From: Flavobacterium wongokense | GTDB taxonomy: Bacteria; Bacteroidota; Bacteroidia; Flavobacteriales; Flavobacteriaceae | Direction of reading: 5' to 3' | Assembly: GCF_021608265.1 (NCBI RefSeq) | Contig: NZ_JAKIHP010000001.1 | Coordinates: forward strand, 1,116,001-1,180,000 | DNA: 64,000 bases | Shown: positions 15,068 through 23,424 of the stretch, piece by piece | Layout: every line of letters begins with the position of its first letter | Position numbering within the stretch: position 1 is the first letter of the stretch | Made by a program: the position numbers and the translations under genes | Notes under the pieces: generated by a model | What the model saw: only the letters and a program-made list of their open reading frames with translations | Databases searched by the model: none | What the model was told of the DNA's origin: nothing

Positions 15068-16384
15068 ATGAGTACACAAACATTACCGTTCGTAGCTTAC
15101 AAAGTTAAAGATATTAATCTTGCGGCTTGGGGAAGAAAAGAAATTGAATTGGCAGAAGCTGAAATGCCAGGTTTAATGGCACTTCGTGCTGAATATGGTG
15201 CAAGCCAACCTTTAAAAGGAGCTCGTATTGCAGGTTGTCTTCACATGACAATTCAAACTGCGGTTCTTATTGAAACATTAATTGCTCTTGGAGCTGAGGT
15301 TACCTGGTCATCTTGTAACATTTTCTCAACTCAGGATCAGGCTGCTGCTGCGATTGCTGCTGCAGGAATCCAGGTTTATGCTTGGAAAGGTTTGGATGAA
15401 GAATCATTCGACTGGTGTATTGAGCAGACTTTATTCTTTGGTGAAGACAGAAAACCATTGAACATGATCCTTGATGATGGTGGAGATTTGACTAACATGG
15501 TATTCGACCGTTACCCGGAATTGATTCCTGGAATTAAAGGATTGTCTGAAGAAACTACAACTGGAGTTCACAGATTATACGAAAGAATGAAAAACGGTAC
15601 GTTATTCATGCCGGCTATCAACGTAAATGACTCGGTTACTAAATCGAAATTCGATAACAAATACGGATGTAAGGAAAGTGCAGTTGATGCTATCAGAAGA
15701 GCTACAGACGTAATGTTGGCTGGAAAAAGAGTAGTAGTTTGTGGATATGGTGACGTTGGTAAAGGAACTGCAGCTTCTTTCAGAGGTGCCGGTTCTATCG
15801 TAACGGTTACTGAAATCGATCCAATCTGTGCTTTACAGGCTGCGATGGACGGTTTTGAAGTGAAAAGATTAAACACTGTGGTTGGTAATGCTGATATCAT
15901 CATCACTACAACCGGTAACAAGGATATCGTAATGGGAAGCCACTTCGAACAGATGAAAGACAAAACTATCGTTTGTAACATTGGCCACTTCGATAACGAA
16001 ATTGACATGGCTTGGTTGAACACGAACCACGGTGCGTCTAAAATTGAAATCAAACCACAGGTTGACAAATACACTATCGCCGGGAAAGACATCCTTATCC
16101 TTGCTGAAGGCCGTTTGGTAAACTTAGGTTGTGCTACAGGCCACCCAAGTTTTGTAATGAGTAACTCATTCACGAACCAGACTTTGGCTCAATTGGAGTT
16201 ATGGACTAACAGTGCAGCTTACAAAAACGAAGTTTATATGTTGCCTAAGCATTTAGATGAAAAAGTAGCAGCGTTACACTTAGCTAAACTTGGAGTTGAA
16301 TTGGAAACATTAAATGAAGAGCAGGCTGCTTACATTGGTGTTGACGTTCAGGGGCCATTTAAGCCTGAGTATTACAGATACTAA
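15068..16384 (+). CDS. ahcY: Adenosylhomocysteinase (S-adenosylhomocysteine hydrolase)
   Basis: A 438-residue NAD-dependent enzyme that splits S-adenosylhomocysteine into adenosine and homocysteine, clearing the product of SAM methyltransferases. Visible: the substrate domain ([35 protein letters not shown]), the NAD-binding [33 protein letters not shown], and the C-terminal PFKPEYYRY with the cofactor-contacting Lys-Tyr end. Codon use is clearly that of a highly expressed gene. A REP-like hairpin and a terminator follow. Confidence 0.98.
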   Translation: MSTQTLPFVAYKVKDINLAAWGRKEIELAEAEMPGLMALRAEYGASQPLKGARIAGCLHMTIQTAVLIETLIALGAEVTWSSCNIFSTQDQAAAAIAAAGIQVYAWKGLDEESFDWCIEQTLFFGEDRKPLNMILDDGGDLTNMVFDRYPELIPGIKGLSEETTTGVHRLYERMKNGTLFMPAINVNDSVTKSKFDNKYGCKESAVDAIRRATDVMLAGKRVVVCGYGDVGKGTAASFRGAGSIVTVTEIDPICALQAAMDGFEVKRLNTVVGNADIIITTTGNKDIVMGSHFEQMKDKTIVCNIGHFDNEIDMAWLNTNHGASKIEIKPQVDKYTIAGKDILILAEGRLVNLGCATGHPSFVMSNSFTNQTLAQLELWTNSAAYKNEVYMLPKHLDEKVAALHLAKLGVELETLNEEQAAYIGVDVQGPFKPEYYRY

Positions 16385-16385
16385 T

Positions 16386-16412
16386 TGTCATTCCCGCGAA
16401 GGCGGGAATCCA
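16386..16412 (+). repeat. REP-like palindromic repeat, copy 1
   Basis: The 27-bp element contains the hairpin ATTCCCGC-GAAG-GCGGGAAT. An identical 27-bp copy lies at 19343-19369, and an inverted 25-bp copy at 19395-19419. It lies just after the ahcY stop codon. Confidence 0.9.
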
Positions 16413-16423
16413 AATAAATAAGT

Positions 16424-16447
16424 AACCCTCACAGCAATGTGAGGGTT
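16424..16447 (+). terminator. Rho-independent terminator of ahcY
   Basis: A 9-bp stem AACCCTCAC/GTGAGGGTT with loop AGCAAT is followed by a T-run. Confidence 0.85.
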
Positions 16448-16525
16448 TTTTGTTTCCAATGATTCATAGTTTTTTTGTACATTGCTTTTGAAAATAAATA
16501 TATCTGAACTGCTAAATAATAAAGA

Positions 16526-17434
16526 ATGCTTAATAATTTTTTTAGACTAAATGGTACTCCAACAGATATTCTCAGAAAATCTGATTTGATAAACACCATT
16601 ACTGCTAATCAAGAAATAAAGAATATTATTTATCGACCAGAAATATTAAAGCCCAAAAAAGGTCATCCAAGAATTAAAATAAATGGAAAAAAATTTAACA
16701 ATGTGAGTTTTTCCAAAACCGTCTTGAAAAACATAGATTTTACTTTGTGCCAATTTGAAGATTGTTTGTTTGTGGGTACCAAATTTGAAAACTGTAAATT
16801 CAGGCAATGTATTTTTAATAATGTAAATACACATGAAATAGCATTTAAGCAAACTTATATTAATCCAAAAAGTTTTATTAATAATTTTGTAAAATCAGAT
16901 ATAAGAAAGGCAAATATAGCTGTTCATTTATTTCAAGAATTATTGAATAATTCAAGAGATGAGGAACAATCTGATTTTGCAAGAATTTCTAATTTTCATT
17001 TTAAAACATGGCAAGGAAGATTATCCAGAAGTAAATATTATCATTCTCAACCTTATCCAATAACTTTTGTGGAATTTAACAAAGAATTTGTTCCAAACTA
17101 CATCAATCGCATTTTTTTTGGATATGGTCTTCGTCTAAGGAATTTTATTTACACGTTTGCTTTCTTTTTTACAGTTTGTTATATAACAAATTGGATTCAC
17201 TGGAAAGATTATGGTTTACATGAAAAAGATTTTCCTATTAGATCATTTTATCCAAAAGTTTTTGATTACAAAGCAAATATATATTACACAGCCGATGTAA
17301 TGACACAATTAGTGGATTCACAATTTCAACCAAGTTCAGATTATGGAATGACAATGCTGACGATTCAAGGAATAACCGGATTTGTTTTATTTAGTTTTCT
17401 AATAACAGTTTTAATTAATCGATTTGTAAAATGA
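16526..17434 (+). CDS. Pentapeptide-repeat protein with C-terminal two-TM pore-like module
   Basis: A 302-residue protein, markedly more A+T-rich than its neighbours. Residues 57-100 form about nine pentapeptide repeats (SFSKT, DFTLC, QFEDC, KFENC, KFRQC). A soluble linker follows, then TM1 (206-224), a loop and TM2 (275-298). The TM1-loop-TM2 layout matches ion_trans_2-type channels, but the selectivity filter region reads TQLVDSQFQPSSDYG (260-274), without the TxGYGD filter. Pentapeptide-channel fusions are known; this one is probably non-selective or degenerate. The stop overlaps the start of the nucleotidyltransferase gene (ATGA). A defence or stress role is inference. Confidence 0.65.
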   Translation: MLNNFFRLNGTPTDILRKSDLINTITANQEIKNIIYRPEILKPKKGHPRIKINGKKFNNVSFSKTVLKNIDFTLCQFEDCLFVGTKFENCKFRQCIFNNVNTHEIAFKQTYINPKSFINNFVKSDIRKANIAVHLFQELLNNSRDEEQSDFARISNFHFKTWQGRLSRSKYYHSQPYPITFVEFNKEFVPNYINRIFFGYGLRLRNFIYTFAFFFTVCYITNWIHWKDYGLHEKDFPIRSFYPKVFDYKANIYYTADVMTQLVDSQFQPSSDYGMTMLTIQGITGFVLFSFLITVLINRFVK

Positions 17435-18315
17435 AAAATTATAGTGTAGCAATATATGGTTCTTCTATGAGGGAAAACTTCGATAAGTATAGCGATAGAG
17501 ATATTCTTATTGTTGCGAATTTTTATGATGAGTTAAAGAGCTTAAAGATAGAATACGAAAATCAAGGATTTTCTGTTTCAACATATACATATTCAAAATT
17601 GCAATTCATGTCTGAAAATGGCAGTTTATTTATAGATCATTTAGTAAAAGAATCTAAAATATTAATAGACTTTAATGGCAAATTGAATTTGATTTTAAAT
17701 AATCATAAATCTCAAAAGCCAGATTTGAAACAATTTCAAGACAATAAAAAATATTTTGAAATATTAAAATTTGTTCCAAACTCCAGTAAAGGTTTTGGAT
17801 GGTTTTGTGATTGTCTATACGTAGGGATTAGAAATTATTTGATTTTAAAGAGTGCAGAAAAAGGAGATTTTAATTTTTCATATTTAACACTTCTAGATGA
17901 ATTAAAAAGCGAAAACTTAATTGCTTTACATGAGATAGATACGCTTCGAGAGTTGAGAGTTATTAAAAGAAATTATAGAGATAAAATCAATGATGAATTA
18001 CCATCAGAAAAATACATTTTTAAGATAATAAAAATTGTAAATAAACTGGGATTGCTCAAAAACACAGAAATACTAGATAATGTTGAGTTTAAAAGATATG
18101 TGGAAACTTCAATAAAGAACGAAGAATTTAATCATTATCAAAAACTACGCTTAGTAGAAATGTATTACTTCTTGAATGGTAAAGAGAATAAGGAAATAGA
18201 ACGTATCATTTGTAATCCACAATTTTATGCCTCATTCTTCAAAAAGGAAAAGTATGTTACTAATATTATACAAAAGATAGCAAAAAACAAAAATTGCAAA
18301 ACAATTTTAGTCTAA
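17431..18315 (+). CDS. Nucleotidyltransferase-domain protein (Pol beta/MNT-like)
   Basis: A 294-residue protein whose N-terminus is a minimal nucleotidyltransferase signature: YGSSMRENFDKYSDRDILIV, with Gly10-Ser11 and Asp22-x-Asp24, the metal-binding pair. The rest is a largely helical, Lys/Glu/Asn-rich domain (HEPN-like or helical accessory; unrecognised). It is coupled by a 4-bp overlap to the pore-like gene and shares its low G+C content. By family it could modify an RNA, a protein or a small molecule; which one is unknown. The pair looks like an acquired cassette bounded by repeats. Confidence 0.65.
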   Translation: MKNYSVAIYGSSMRENFDKYSDRDILIVANFYDELKSLKIEYENQGFSVSTYTYSKLQFMSENGSLFIDHLVKESKILIDFNGKLNLILNNHKSQKPDLKQFQDNKKYFEILKFVPNSSKGFGWFCDCLYVGIRNYLILKSAEKGDFNFSYLTLLDELKSENLIALHEIDTLRELRVIKRNYRDKINDELPSEKYIFKIIKIVNKLGLLKNTEILDNVEFKRYVETSIKNEEFNHYQKLRLVEMYYFLNGKENKEIERIICNPQFYASFFKKEKYVTNIIQKIAKNKNCKTILV

Positions 18316-18334
18316 TTTCAACAAAACCCCCATA

Positions 18335-18448
18335 GCGCGGATTTGTAATCCGTGCCCAAAAACCACCAACCCCAACAACCACCTGCCCTAAACCCCATTT
18401 TGTAACTACACCTGCTACCCAGATATTGCAGATTTATAATCCGCGCTT
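18335..18448 (+). repeat. Pair of degenerate palindromic repeats (GCGGATTTRTAATCCGC family)
   Basis: Copy A is GCGCGGATT-TGT-AATCCGTGC (18335-18355). Copy B is GCAGATT-TAT-AATCCGC (18428-18444) in the same orientation, ended by GCTT. Each arm pair carries one mismatch that still allows G-U pairing. Between them lies a C-rich, G-poor spacer of about 70 bp. The unit resembles dispersed Bacteroidota palindromes mobilised by REP-associated transposases, but no transposase is here. Confidence 0.65.
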
Positions 18449-18479
18449 CTCTTTACACCCCAAAAAACCAACTTCCCAC

Positions 18480-18660
18480 CATTTTCAGGCTCTCCCAGCC
18501 CTCGAAAGAGCTTCGGACTCTCTCTTTCGGTCTTCGGACTCACTCGGATTAGCTTCTGATTCCCTCGTTAGGTTGTATGACCTTCTCACGTAAGCTTCTG
18601 AAAGGCTCATTTGGTAGTCGGATGATGGCTGTTTTGCTTCTGAAAATCTCTAAATGTCAT
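18480..18660. other. Gene-free repeat-rich stretch
   Basis: No convincing gene lies between 18315 and 18758. This part holds an inverted repeat CGAAAGAG/CTCTTTCG (about 18499-18530) with two copies of CTTCGGACTC, and three copies of GCTTCTGA. It looks like decayed repeat sequence rather than a regulatory region. Confidence 0.45.
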
Positions 18661-18757
18661 CGTAAAGCATCAACTATGTTTCTGTCTAATATTGTAACAA
18701 TTCCTTAACACCTTTGGCACAATAATTTCTGTACATTCGAAATTCAAAACCAAACCT

Positions 18758-19336
18758 ATGAAATCCCTTTTACCTTTCTCATTCCTCATCTGTTTCGGAA
18801 GCAGCTTCGCACAGGATGTCTGCATGAAACCCGAACTCTTTGACCAATCCACCAACGCATTAATGCTAAAGAAAGGCAAAAGCCAATTAGACCACAACAC
18901 CCTAAAACCTGATGCGCTCCAAATTACGGTACTTCCAAACGATTACGTAACATTCCCCGAACCCTGGTACAAAATGCGCTGCAATATGGATAAGGGATTC
19001 AAATTATTCATCACCAATGCTACCACAGCGCCCGTGGAATTCTGGGGTAGGGACAGCCAAAAATGGGCGCCGATACGCGAAGTCTATTACAACAACAGAT
19101 GGATTCCGTTAGTTTATGAACGACGTATTATAGAATGTGGCAACGAAAGCCACTACAAAATTACCCTGGAACCCGACAGCGAAATAGCTTTTGTTGTACC
19201 CTGCCTCGAGGGAAGCTATTTAACCAAATACCGCTTTACCATCACCAGCCCGATAACCAAACAACCCATTTACTCCAATGAGTTTGACGGCTATTTTGAT
19301 GCGCGGATGCTCGATATTTTGAAAAGTGAATATTAA
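18758..19336 (+). CDS. Secreted protein of unknown function
   Basis: A 192-residue protein with a signal peptide ending at about residue 19 (FLICFGSSFAQ). The mature region is rich in beta-type sequence (KLFITNATTAPVEFWGRD, HYKITLEPDSEIAFVVPCLEGSY) and contains four cysteines, suggesting an immunoglobulin-like exported domain. I do not recognise a family. It lies between two repeat clusters and its neighbours are also small exported proteins. Confidence 0.6.
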   Translation: MKSLLPFSFLICFGSSFAQDVCMKPELFDQSTNALMLKKGKSQLDHNTLKPDALQITVLPNDYVTFPEPWYKMRCNMDKGFKLFITNATTAPVEFWGRDSQKWAPIREVYYNNRWIPLVYERRIIECGNESHYKITLEPDSEIAFVVPCLEGSYLTKYRFTITSPITKQPIYSNEFDGYFDARMLDILKSEY

Positions 19337-19342
19337 AGACTC

Positions 19343-19419
19343 TGTCATTCCCGCGAAGGCGGGAATCCATAAAAAAAGCAAGCTGTAAAAAATAGATTCC
19401 CGCCTTCGCGGGAATGACA
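19343..19419. repeat. Inverted pair of REP-like repeats
   Basis: A 27-bp copy identical to the one at 16386 (19343-19369) and an inverted 25-bp copy (19395-19419) are separated by 25 A-rich bases. Together they can fold into one long stem or two small hairpins. They lie 7 bp after the preceding stop and probably act as its 3' end. Confidence 0.9.
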
Positions 19420-19471
19420 AAAACAGTTTTTTTGTATCTTGCTCTGATAAACGCAAAACCTGATTATTCTT

Positions 19472-19999
19472 ATGAAAAAAATACTATTCTTCCTTACCGC
19501 TGTAATAGCTTTAAGCTGCAGCAACAGCGACAGCGGAGTGACAGAACTGACCAACTTAAGATTAGTTACAGGTGTTACCTTCAGGCAGTCCTTTGATGAT
19601 GCTCCCTTAAGGCTTGGGAACCCCAATACCTTTGTAAACGATAAGTTTGTGATGTACCCCAATCCGGGGAACCCCGACCTTTACATTACCTCTCCCCAAA
19701 CCATCACCGATGTATGGTTGGTAAAGGGCAAAGCCGAGAGAATCTATCAGCAGGTGGAGTTGACGGGTGCTTTCAACAGCAATACCTTCACCGAAGCAAC
19801 CATCGACAACAATGCCGCTTCCGAAATTTCAGGAAACTCCTCAAATGATGTCAGCATAGACATCAGCAATTTACCAATGGGATACTATAAGGTGTTTGTG
19901 AAAATAGGCGGAGCCATTTATTGGGATAACCTTTATAAATATGATGATGCGCATAGCAACGAAGAACACATAGCTTCTGTAATCAGTTTTTGGCAATAA
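19472..19999 (+). CDS. Lipoprotein with a T9SS-sorting-domain-like beta fold
   Basis: A 175-residue lipoprotein (KKILFFLTAVIALSC, Cys16). The mature part contains YPNPGNPDLYITSPQTITDV and ends with DISNLPMGYYKVFVKIGGAIYW, the two hallmarks of type A T9SS C-terminal domains (YPNP start, later L..G.Y.V.V strand), with an Asn/Ser-rich insertion between. A lipid anchor at one end and a sorting-like domain at the other is unusual; it may be a stand-alone domain of that fold. Function unknown. No homology-based name is possible. Confidence 0.6.
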   Translation: MKKILFFLTAVIALSCSNSDSGVTELTNLRLVTGVTFRQSFDDAPLRLGNPNTFVNDKFVMYPNPGNPDLYITSPQTITDVWLVKGKAERIYQQVELTGAFNSNTFTEATIDNNAASEISGNSSNDVSIDISNLPMGYYKVFVKIGGAIYWDNLYKYDDAHSNEEHIASVISFWQ

Positions 20000-20010
20000 A
20001 AAGCAACCGC

Positions 20011-20571
20011 ATGGAACTGGAAACACTCGAAACCGAAAGACTGTTTTTAAAAAAACTTACTCCTGAAACATTTACTTATATTTTCGAAAACCTTCCCAAA
20101 GCGGAAATCAAAAAACTATTGGGCTTAACCACCGATGCCGAATTCGATAAGGAAAAACAAAAATCAGAGGGTGGTTATGTTACTTATGACCGGACTATCG
20201 TTGCATTTTTATTGGTATCCAAAGAAACCAACGAAACCATAGGAAGATGCGGCTTCCACAATTGGTACAAAGACCACCGCAGGGCAGAACTCGGTTATAC
20301 GATGCTGAAGGAGGAAGAAAAAAGGAAAGGCTATATGGGAGAAGCCGTAAAAGCAATTATTGCTTACGGTTTTAATACCATGAACCTAAATAGGATTGAA
20401 GCCTGCATTGGTCCCGAAAACCTCGCTTCACAGGCTTTGGTCAAAAGGAATGGGTTTACGCTGGAAGGTCATTTAAGGCAGCATTTCGTTCGGGATGAAA
20501 TTGCTGGAGATTCGCTGATTTTTTCGTTATTGAAGGAAGACCCGAGCCGAAGGCGAACTGAGCGTAGCTAG
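20011..20571 (+). CDS. GNAT family N-acetyltransferase (RimJ/RimL-like)
   Basis: A 186-residue acetyltransferase. The acetyl-CoA region includes TIGRCGFHNWY, RAELGYTMLKEEEKRKGYMGEAVKAI and the late motif NLASQALVKRNGFTLEGHLRQHF, as in RimJ/RimL-type enzymes that acetylate protein N-termini or small amines. The ATG at 20011 is preferred to a TTG at 19990 that overlaps the previous gene. The last ten residues (DPSRRRTERS) are encoded by a G+C-rich, repeat-like segment and look added. Confidence 0.85.
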   Translation: MELETLETERLFLKKLTPETFTYIFENLPKAEIKKLLGLTTDAEFDKEKQKSEGGYVTYDRTIVAFLLVSKETNETIGRCGFHNWYKDHRRAELGYTMLKEEEKRKGYMGEAVKAIIAYGFNTMNLNRIEACIGPENLASQALVKRNGFTLEGHLRQHFVRDEIAGDSLIFSLLKEDPSRRRTERS

Positions 20572-20579
20572 TACAAACC

Positions 20580-22970
20580 TTAGCGCTTTAACGCAAAATG
20601 CCCTCTTTCGGTCCTGCCGTCGCTAAATTTTATCAGGTACCAATAATCATCAGCAGGCAATGACTTGCCGTTGAAGTTTCCGTCCCATCCACCACCGCCA
20701 ACGCTAATTTGCTTAAGGAGTTTCCCGAAACGGTCAAATATCTGTACGATTGTATCCGGATGTGTAGTGGCACAACGCACATTCCAGTCGTCTCCATAAC
20801 CGTCACCATTCGGAGTAAAATAAATAGGAATCCCAATGATTTCAAATGATTGTGAAATGACCCCACATCCATTACTGTCGCTAACATACGCCGTATGGAT
20901 GCCACAGGAAACATTATTGAATTGATTACTTGCCTGGAAAGGGCCATCAGGTTCGTCAATGCTGTAACCATAATTAGGCATAGCAGGTTCAATCGTAACC
21001 GAATTATTATCAATAGCAGTTCCTTTGCTGATAACCTCTGTAATAACCGGCAGGTCTGAAGGCGATACGGTTATCGTTCGGGTGTTGATACAACCTTTGG
21101 CATCGATGATGTCAACAGTATAGGTTCCGGTTTGGCTTACGCTGATGGAATAAGTAGTATCAGGCAACTGCACAGTATTAAAATACCATACAAAATCATA
21201 AGGCTGTGAGTCGAGTTGACCAGCATCAATAGTGGTTTGAAATCCGGGCTGATTGATACAGATAAAGGCGTCATCCTGAGGCTCTATTACAGGAAGCCTG
21301 TTGACCTGCAACGGGATTTCACTAATACCTGAACAACCATTCGTTCCATCATCAATACGGACAAAGACGCTTGAATTATAAGGTGTGGTATTGGCATACA
21401 TAAGGCTCGTAAGCGGATTGTTCTCCAACAAGGCATCATTTACAGTGATGTAATAAGCCGCAGTTTGTCCTGATGCTAAAACCACATTCGCCTGGCTGAG
21501 GTCAAATGTTGCAAGGCCATTACGCTGGATGTCGCAGGTTTCAAGTCCCGCCACAGTTTGCCCTGCAGTAACATTCACGTTTAGGGTTAGAGGATACGTT
21601 GTGCTGCAACCATTTCCATAGCTCAGCCTTGCGATGATGTTTTGCGGATTGCTGATATTGGTATAATTCGCCGCCAGCGGATTATTGGCCGCAAGGCTCG
21701 CATTGTCCAGGAAATATGCTACGGTGACGCCAGTGCTTCCATTCGTAAAAAAGGCATCGGCTTGTGTAAGGTTGAATAAGGTAATCCCATCCTGGTTCAA
21801 TCCATAATCACATTGAACCAAACTTGCAGCCGTGACCACAGGGAATGTCTTTACGATTAAATCAACTGGCGCTATCAGGAAACAGCTTCCAATGGTGATT
21901 TTTACATAAACCGTCTGAAGGTTTGGAGTGGTATTGTAAAAGGATTGCGGCAAAGGGCTGGTGTTGCTATTGGCATCGGACTGCGACAGGTAATAATTGA
22001 TTGTGGTACCAGCAGGAGCACCAGGATAAATCAAAGCCGTTACATTCTGCATGTTGAAAGTAGCCTGTCCATTGTTTAGGCTTCCATCGGTAGCGTCATC
22101 GCAAATTGAAAATTCCGTTGCTTCCAAATGGATTTCATCAGAAACGGTGATTTCGAAGGAGGAATTATTAAAACATTCGGTTATCGTATTTTCTATCCTT
22201 GCATAAATCGTCTGCGGATTCGAAGTGTTTACAAAGGCATTTGGAGTCAGGATTTCATTTACTCCCAATAAGGCATCACTTTCAGTAGTGTAATAGGTAA
22301 CGGCAACGTTGATTTGGCTTCCAATGATCAGCGGTGTATTTTGTGTCAGGTCGAACGCTGTCGATTGATCGGGAACACCGTCGAGATCACATTCGGTTAA
22401 ATCGATTGAGGTAACGCCTGCTGGCAAATCAAACTGTGGTGATTGGTTGAAGGTAGCTGTTCCGGTCCATATTACCGAAAAATTACTATCACCAAAAGCA
22501 CGGTCCACAACCAGCATATAGGTTTCTCCTGCCACTACATCTACATCGGAGACAAAACTATTTCCGTCTGCGCCCGGACCTTCACTGGTATCGGTTTCTG
22601 CATTGTTGGTTCCGGTTACATTAAATGTCAAACCTGCCGAAGCCGGATTTGTCGTAGAACAACGAACGATAAATCGGTCGTCACAAGTATTATAAGAGTA
22701 AAGATAAAAATCGAAATCCTCATTGATGTCATTATTTTGAGGGACAATGGTAAATTCCAACGTTCCCGATGTAGCAATGTTCAGCTTCATCCAGATGCTG
22801 TTGAATTCCTGGCTGCCACAACTACTAACTTCCTGTTGTGCACCTGGGCCATTAACAGCAATATTGTTGAAATTGGTATCGCCACAAACCACTATGGCGT
22901 CGACACAATCATTCTGAGCGCTAAGTTTAGCGGTCAATAGTAAAAGAATGAAAAAGAATGCGTGTTTCAT
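20580..22970 (-). CDS. Large secreted protein with T9SS type B C-terminal domain
   Basis: A 796-residue exported protein: signal peptide to about residue 19 (FFILLLLTAKLSAQ), an N-terminal beta domain (20-180), then about four homologous repeats of roughly 90 residues that share a TAFDLTQ/YYTTESDA/NTSNPQTIYARI pattern (about 185-555). The C-terminus is a type B sorting domain (IYFTPNGDGYGDDWNV, IFDRFGKLLKQI, GWDGNFNGKSLPADDYWYLI), which targets proteins through the type IX secretion system in gliding Bacteroidota. Role is probably adhesion or surface display. A TAAATTTG -7 element lies at 22995-22988. Confidence 0.88.
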   Translation of the reverse strand: MKHAFFFILLLLTAKLSAQNDCVDAIVVCGDTNFNNIAVNGPGAQQEVSSCGSQEFNSIWMKLNIATSGTLEFTIVPQNNDINEDFDFYLYSYNTCDDRFIVRCSTTNPASAGLTFNVTGTNNAETDTSEGPGADGNSFVSDVDVVAGETYMLVVDRAFGDSNFSVIWTGTATFNQSPQFDLPAGVTSIDLTECDLDGVPDQSTAFDLTQNTPLIIGSQINVAVTYYTTESDALLGVNEILTPNAFVNTSNPQTIYARIENTITECFNNSSFEITVSDEIHLEATEFSICDDATDGSLNNGQATFNMQNVTALIYPGAPAGTTINYYLSQSDANSNTSPLPQSFYNTTPNLQTVYVKITIGSCFLIAPVDLIVKTFPVVTAASLVQCDYGLNQDGITLFNLTQADAFFTNGSTGVTVAYFLDNASLAANNPLAANYTNISNPQNIIARLSYGNGCSTTYPLTLNVNVTAGQTVAGLETCDIQRNGLATFDLSQANVVLASGQTAAYYITVNDALLENNPLTSLMYANTTPYNSSVFVRIDDGTNGCSGISEIPLQVNRLPVIEPQDDAFICINQPGFQTTIDAGQLDSQPYDFVWYFNTVQLPDTTYSISVSQTGTYTVDIIDAKGCINTRTITVSPSDLPVITEVISKGTAIDNNSVTIEPAMPNYGYSIDEPDGPFQASNQFNNVSCGIHTAYVSDSNGCGVISQSFEIIGIPIYFTPNGDGYGDDWNVRCATTHPDTIVQIFDRFGKLLKQISVGGGGWDGNFNGKSLPADDYWYLIKFSDGRTERGHFALKR

Positions 22971-23009
22971 AATGACGATTGGGATGTCAAATTTACGGCA
23001 ATAAAAACA

Positions 23010-23034
23010 AAAAGCGACCTATTGGGCCGCTTTT
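23010..23034 (-). terminator. Rho-independent terminator of the thioredoxin-like gene
   Basis: The stem AAAAGCG/CGCTTTT, extended by a G-U pair and two G-C pairs, is followed by a U-run in the minus direction. It separates the thioredoxin-like gene from the T9SS protein gene. Confidence 0.8.
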
Positions 23035-23052
23035 CTTATCTTATAAAAGTAA

Positions 23053-23349
23053 TTACAATTGTTCCTGAACAAGATTAATGATAGTGTTAGCGTCCAATTC
23101 ACCGGATTGCCTCCACACCATTTGTCCTTCTTTATAAATCATCAGCGTTGGCAATCCTTTGATGCGAAGCGCATCCGCCAACTCCTGATTTTTATCTACA
23201 TCAATCTTGATGACTTTTGCCCTGTCGCCCAGTGCAGCAGCCACATCCCTGATTACAGGATGCATAGAAACAGAAGATTCGTTCCACTCTGTATAAAAAT
23301 CAATTAATACGGGAACTTGTGCATTGATTAATTCTCCAAATTTTGACAT
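23053..23349 (-). CDS. Thioredoxin-fold protein without active-site cysteines
   Basis: A 98-residue protein with a complete thioredoxin fold pattern: VLIDFYTEW, KVIKIDVDKNQELADALRI, the cis-proline GLPTLMIYKEGQ, and WRQSGELDANTIINLV. The position of WCxxC reads WNESS, and the protein contains no cysteine at all, so it cannot do disulfide chemistry. Such redox-dead relatives usually act as binding or chaperone proteins; that is inference. A TACATTTG promoter element at 23410-23403 precedes it. Confidence 0.85.
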   Translation of the reverse strand: MSKFGELINAQVPVLIDFYTEWNESSVSMHPVIRDVAAALGDRAKVIKIDVDKNQELADALRIKGLPTLMIYKEGQMVWRQSGELDANTIINLVQEQL

Positions 23350-23402
23350 AAAACCAAAATGTTTTTACCTACTTTTTACAGTTTGATAGTTATATTAATT
23401 CA

Positions 23403-23410
23403 CAAATGTA
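23403..23410 (-). promoter_or_regulatory. -7 promoter element of the thioredoxin-like gene
   Basis: The minus strand reads TACATTTG, matching TAnnTTTG, 54 bp upstream of the ATG at 23349 and after the stop of the preceding metallophosphoesterase gene. Confidence 0.5.
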
Positions 23411-23424
23411 GCATTTTAAACCAA

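Noticed and set aside
17431..18315. AbiEii- or MNT/HEPN-type toxin-antitoxin pair assignment
   Set aside because: The partner is a pentapeptide/membrane protein and not HEPN or AbiEi, so only the generic nucleotidyltransferase name is supported.
18335..18448. attL/attR sites of an integrated element
   Set aside because: The palindromes are degenerate, are in the same orientation on one side only, and no integrase or tRNA gene is nearby.
22443..22940. 165-residue plus-strand frame
   Set aside because: Antisense to the T9SS type B protein; low plausibility and no domain.
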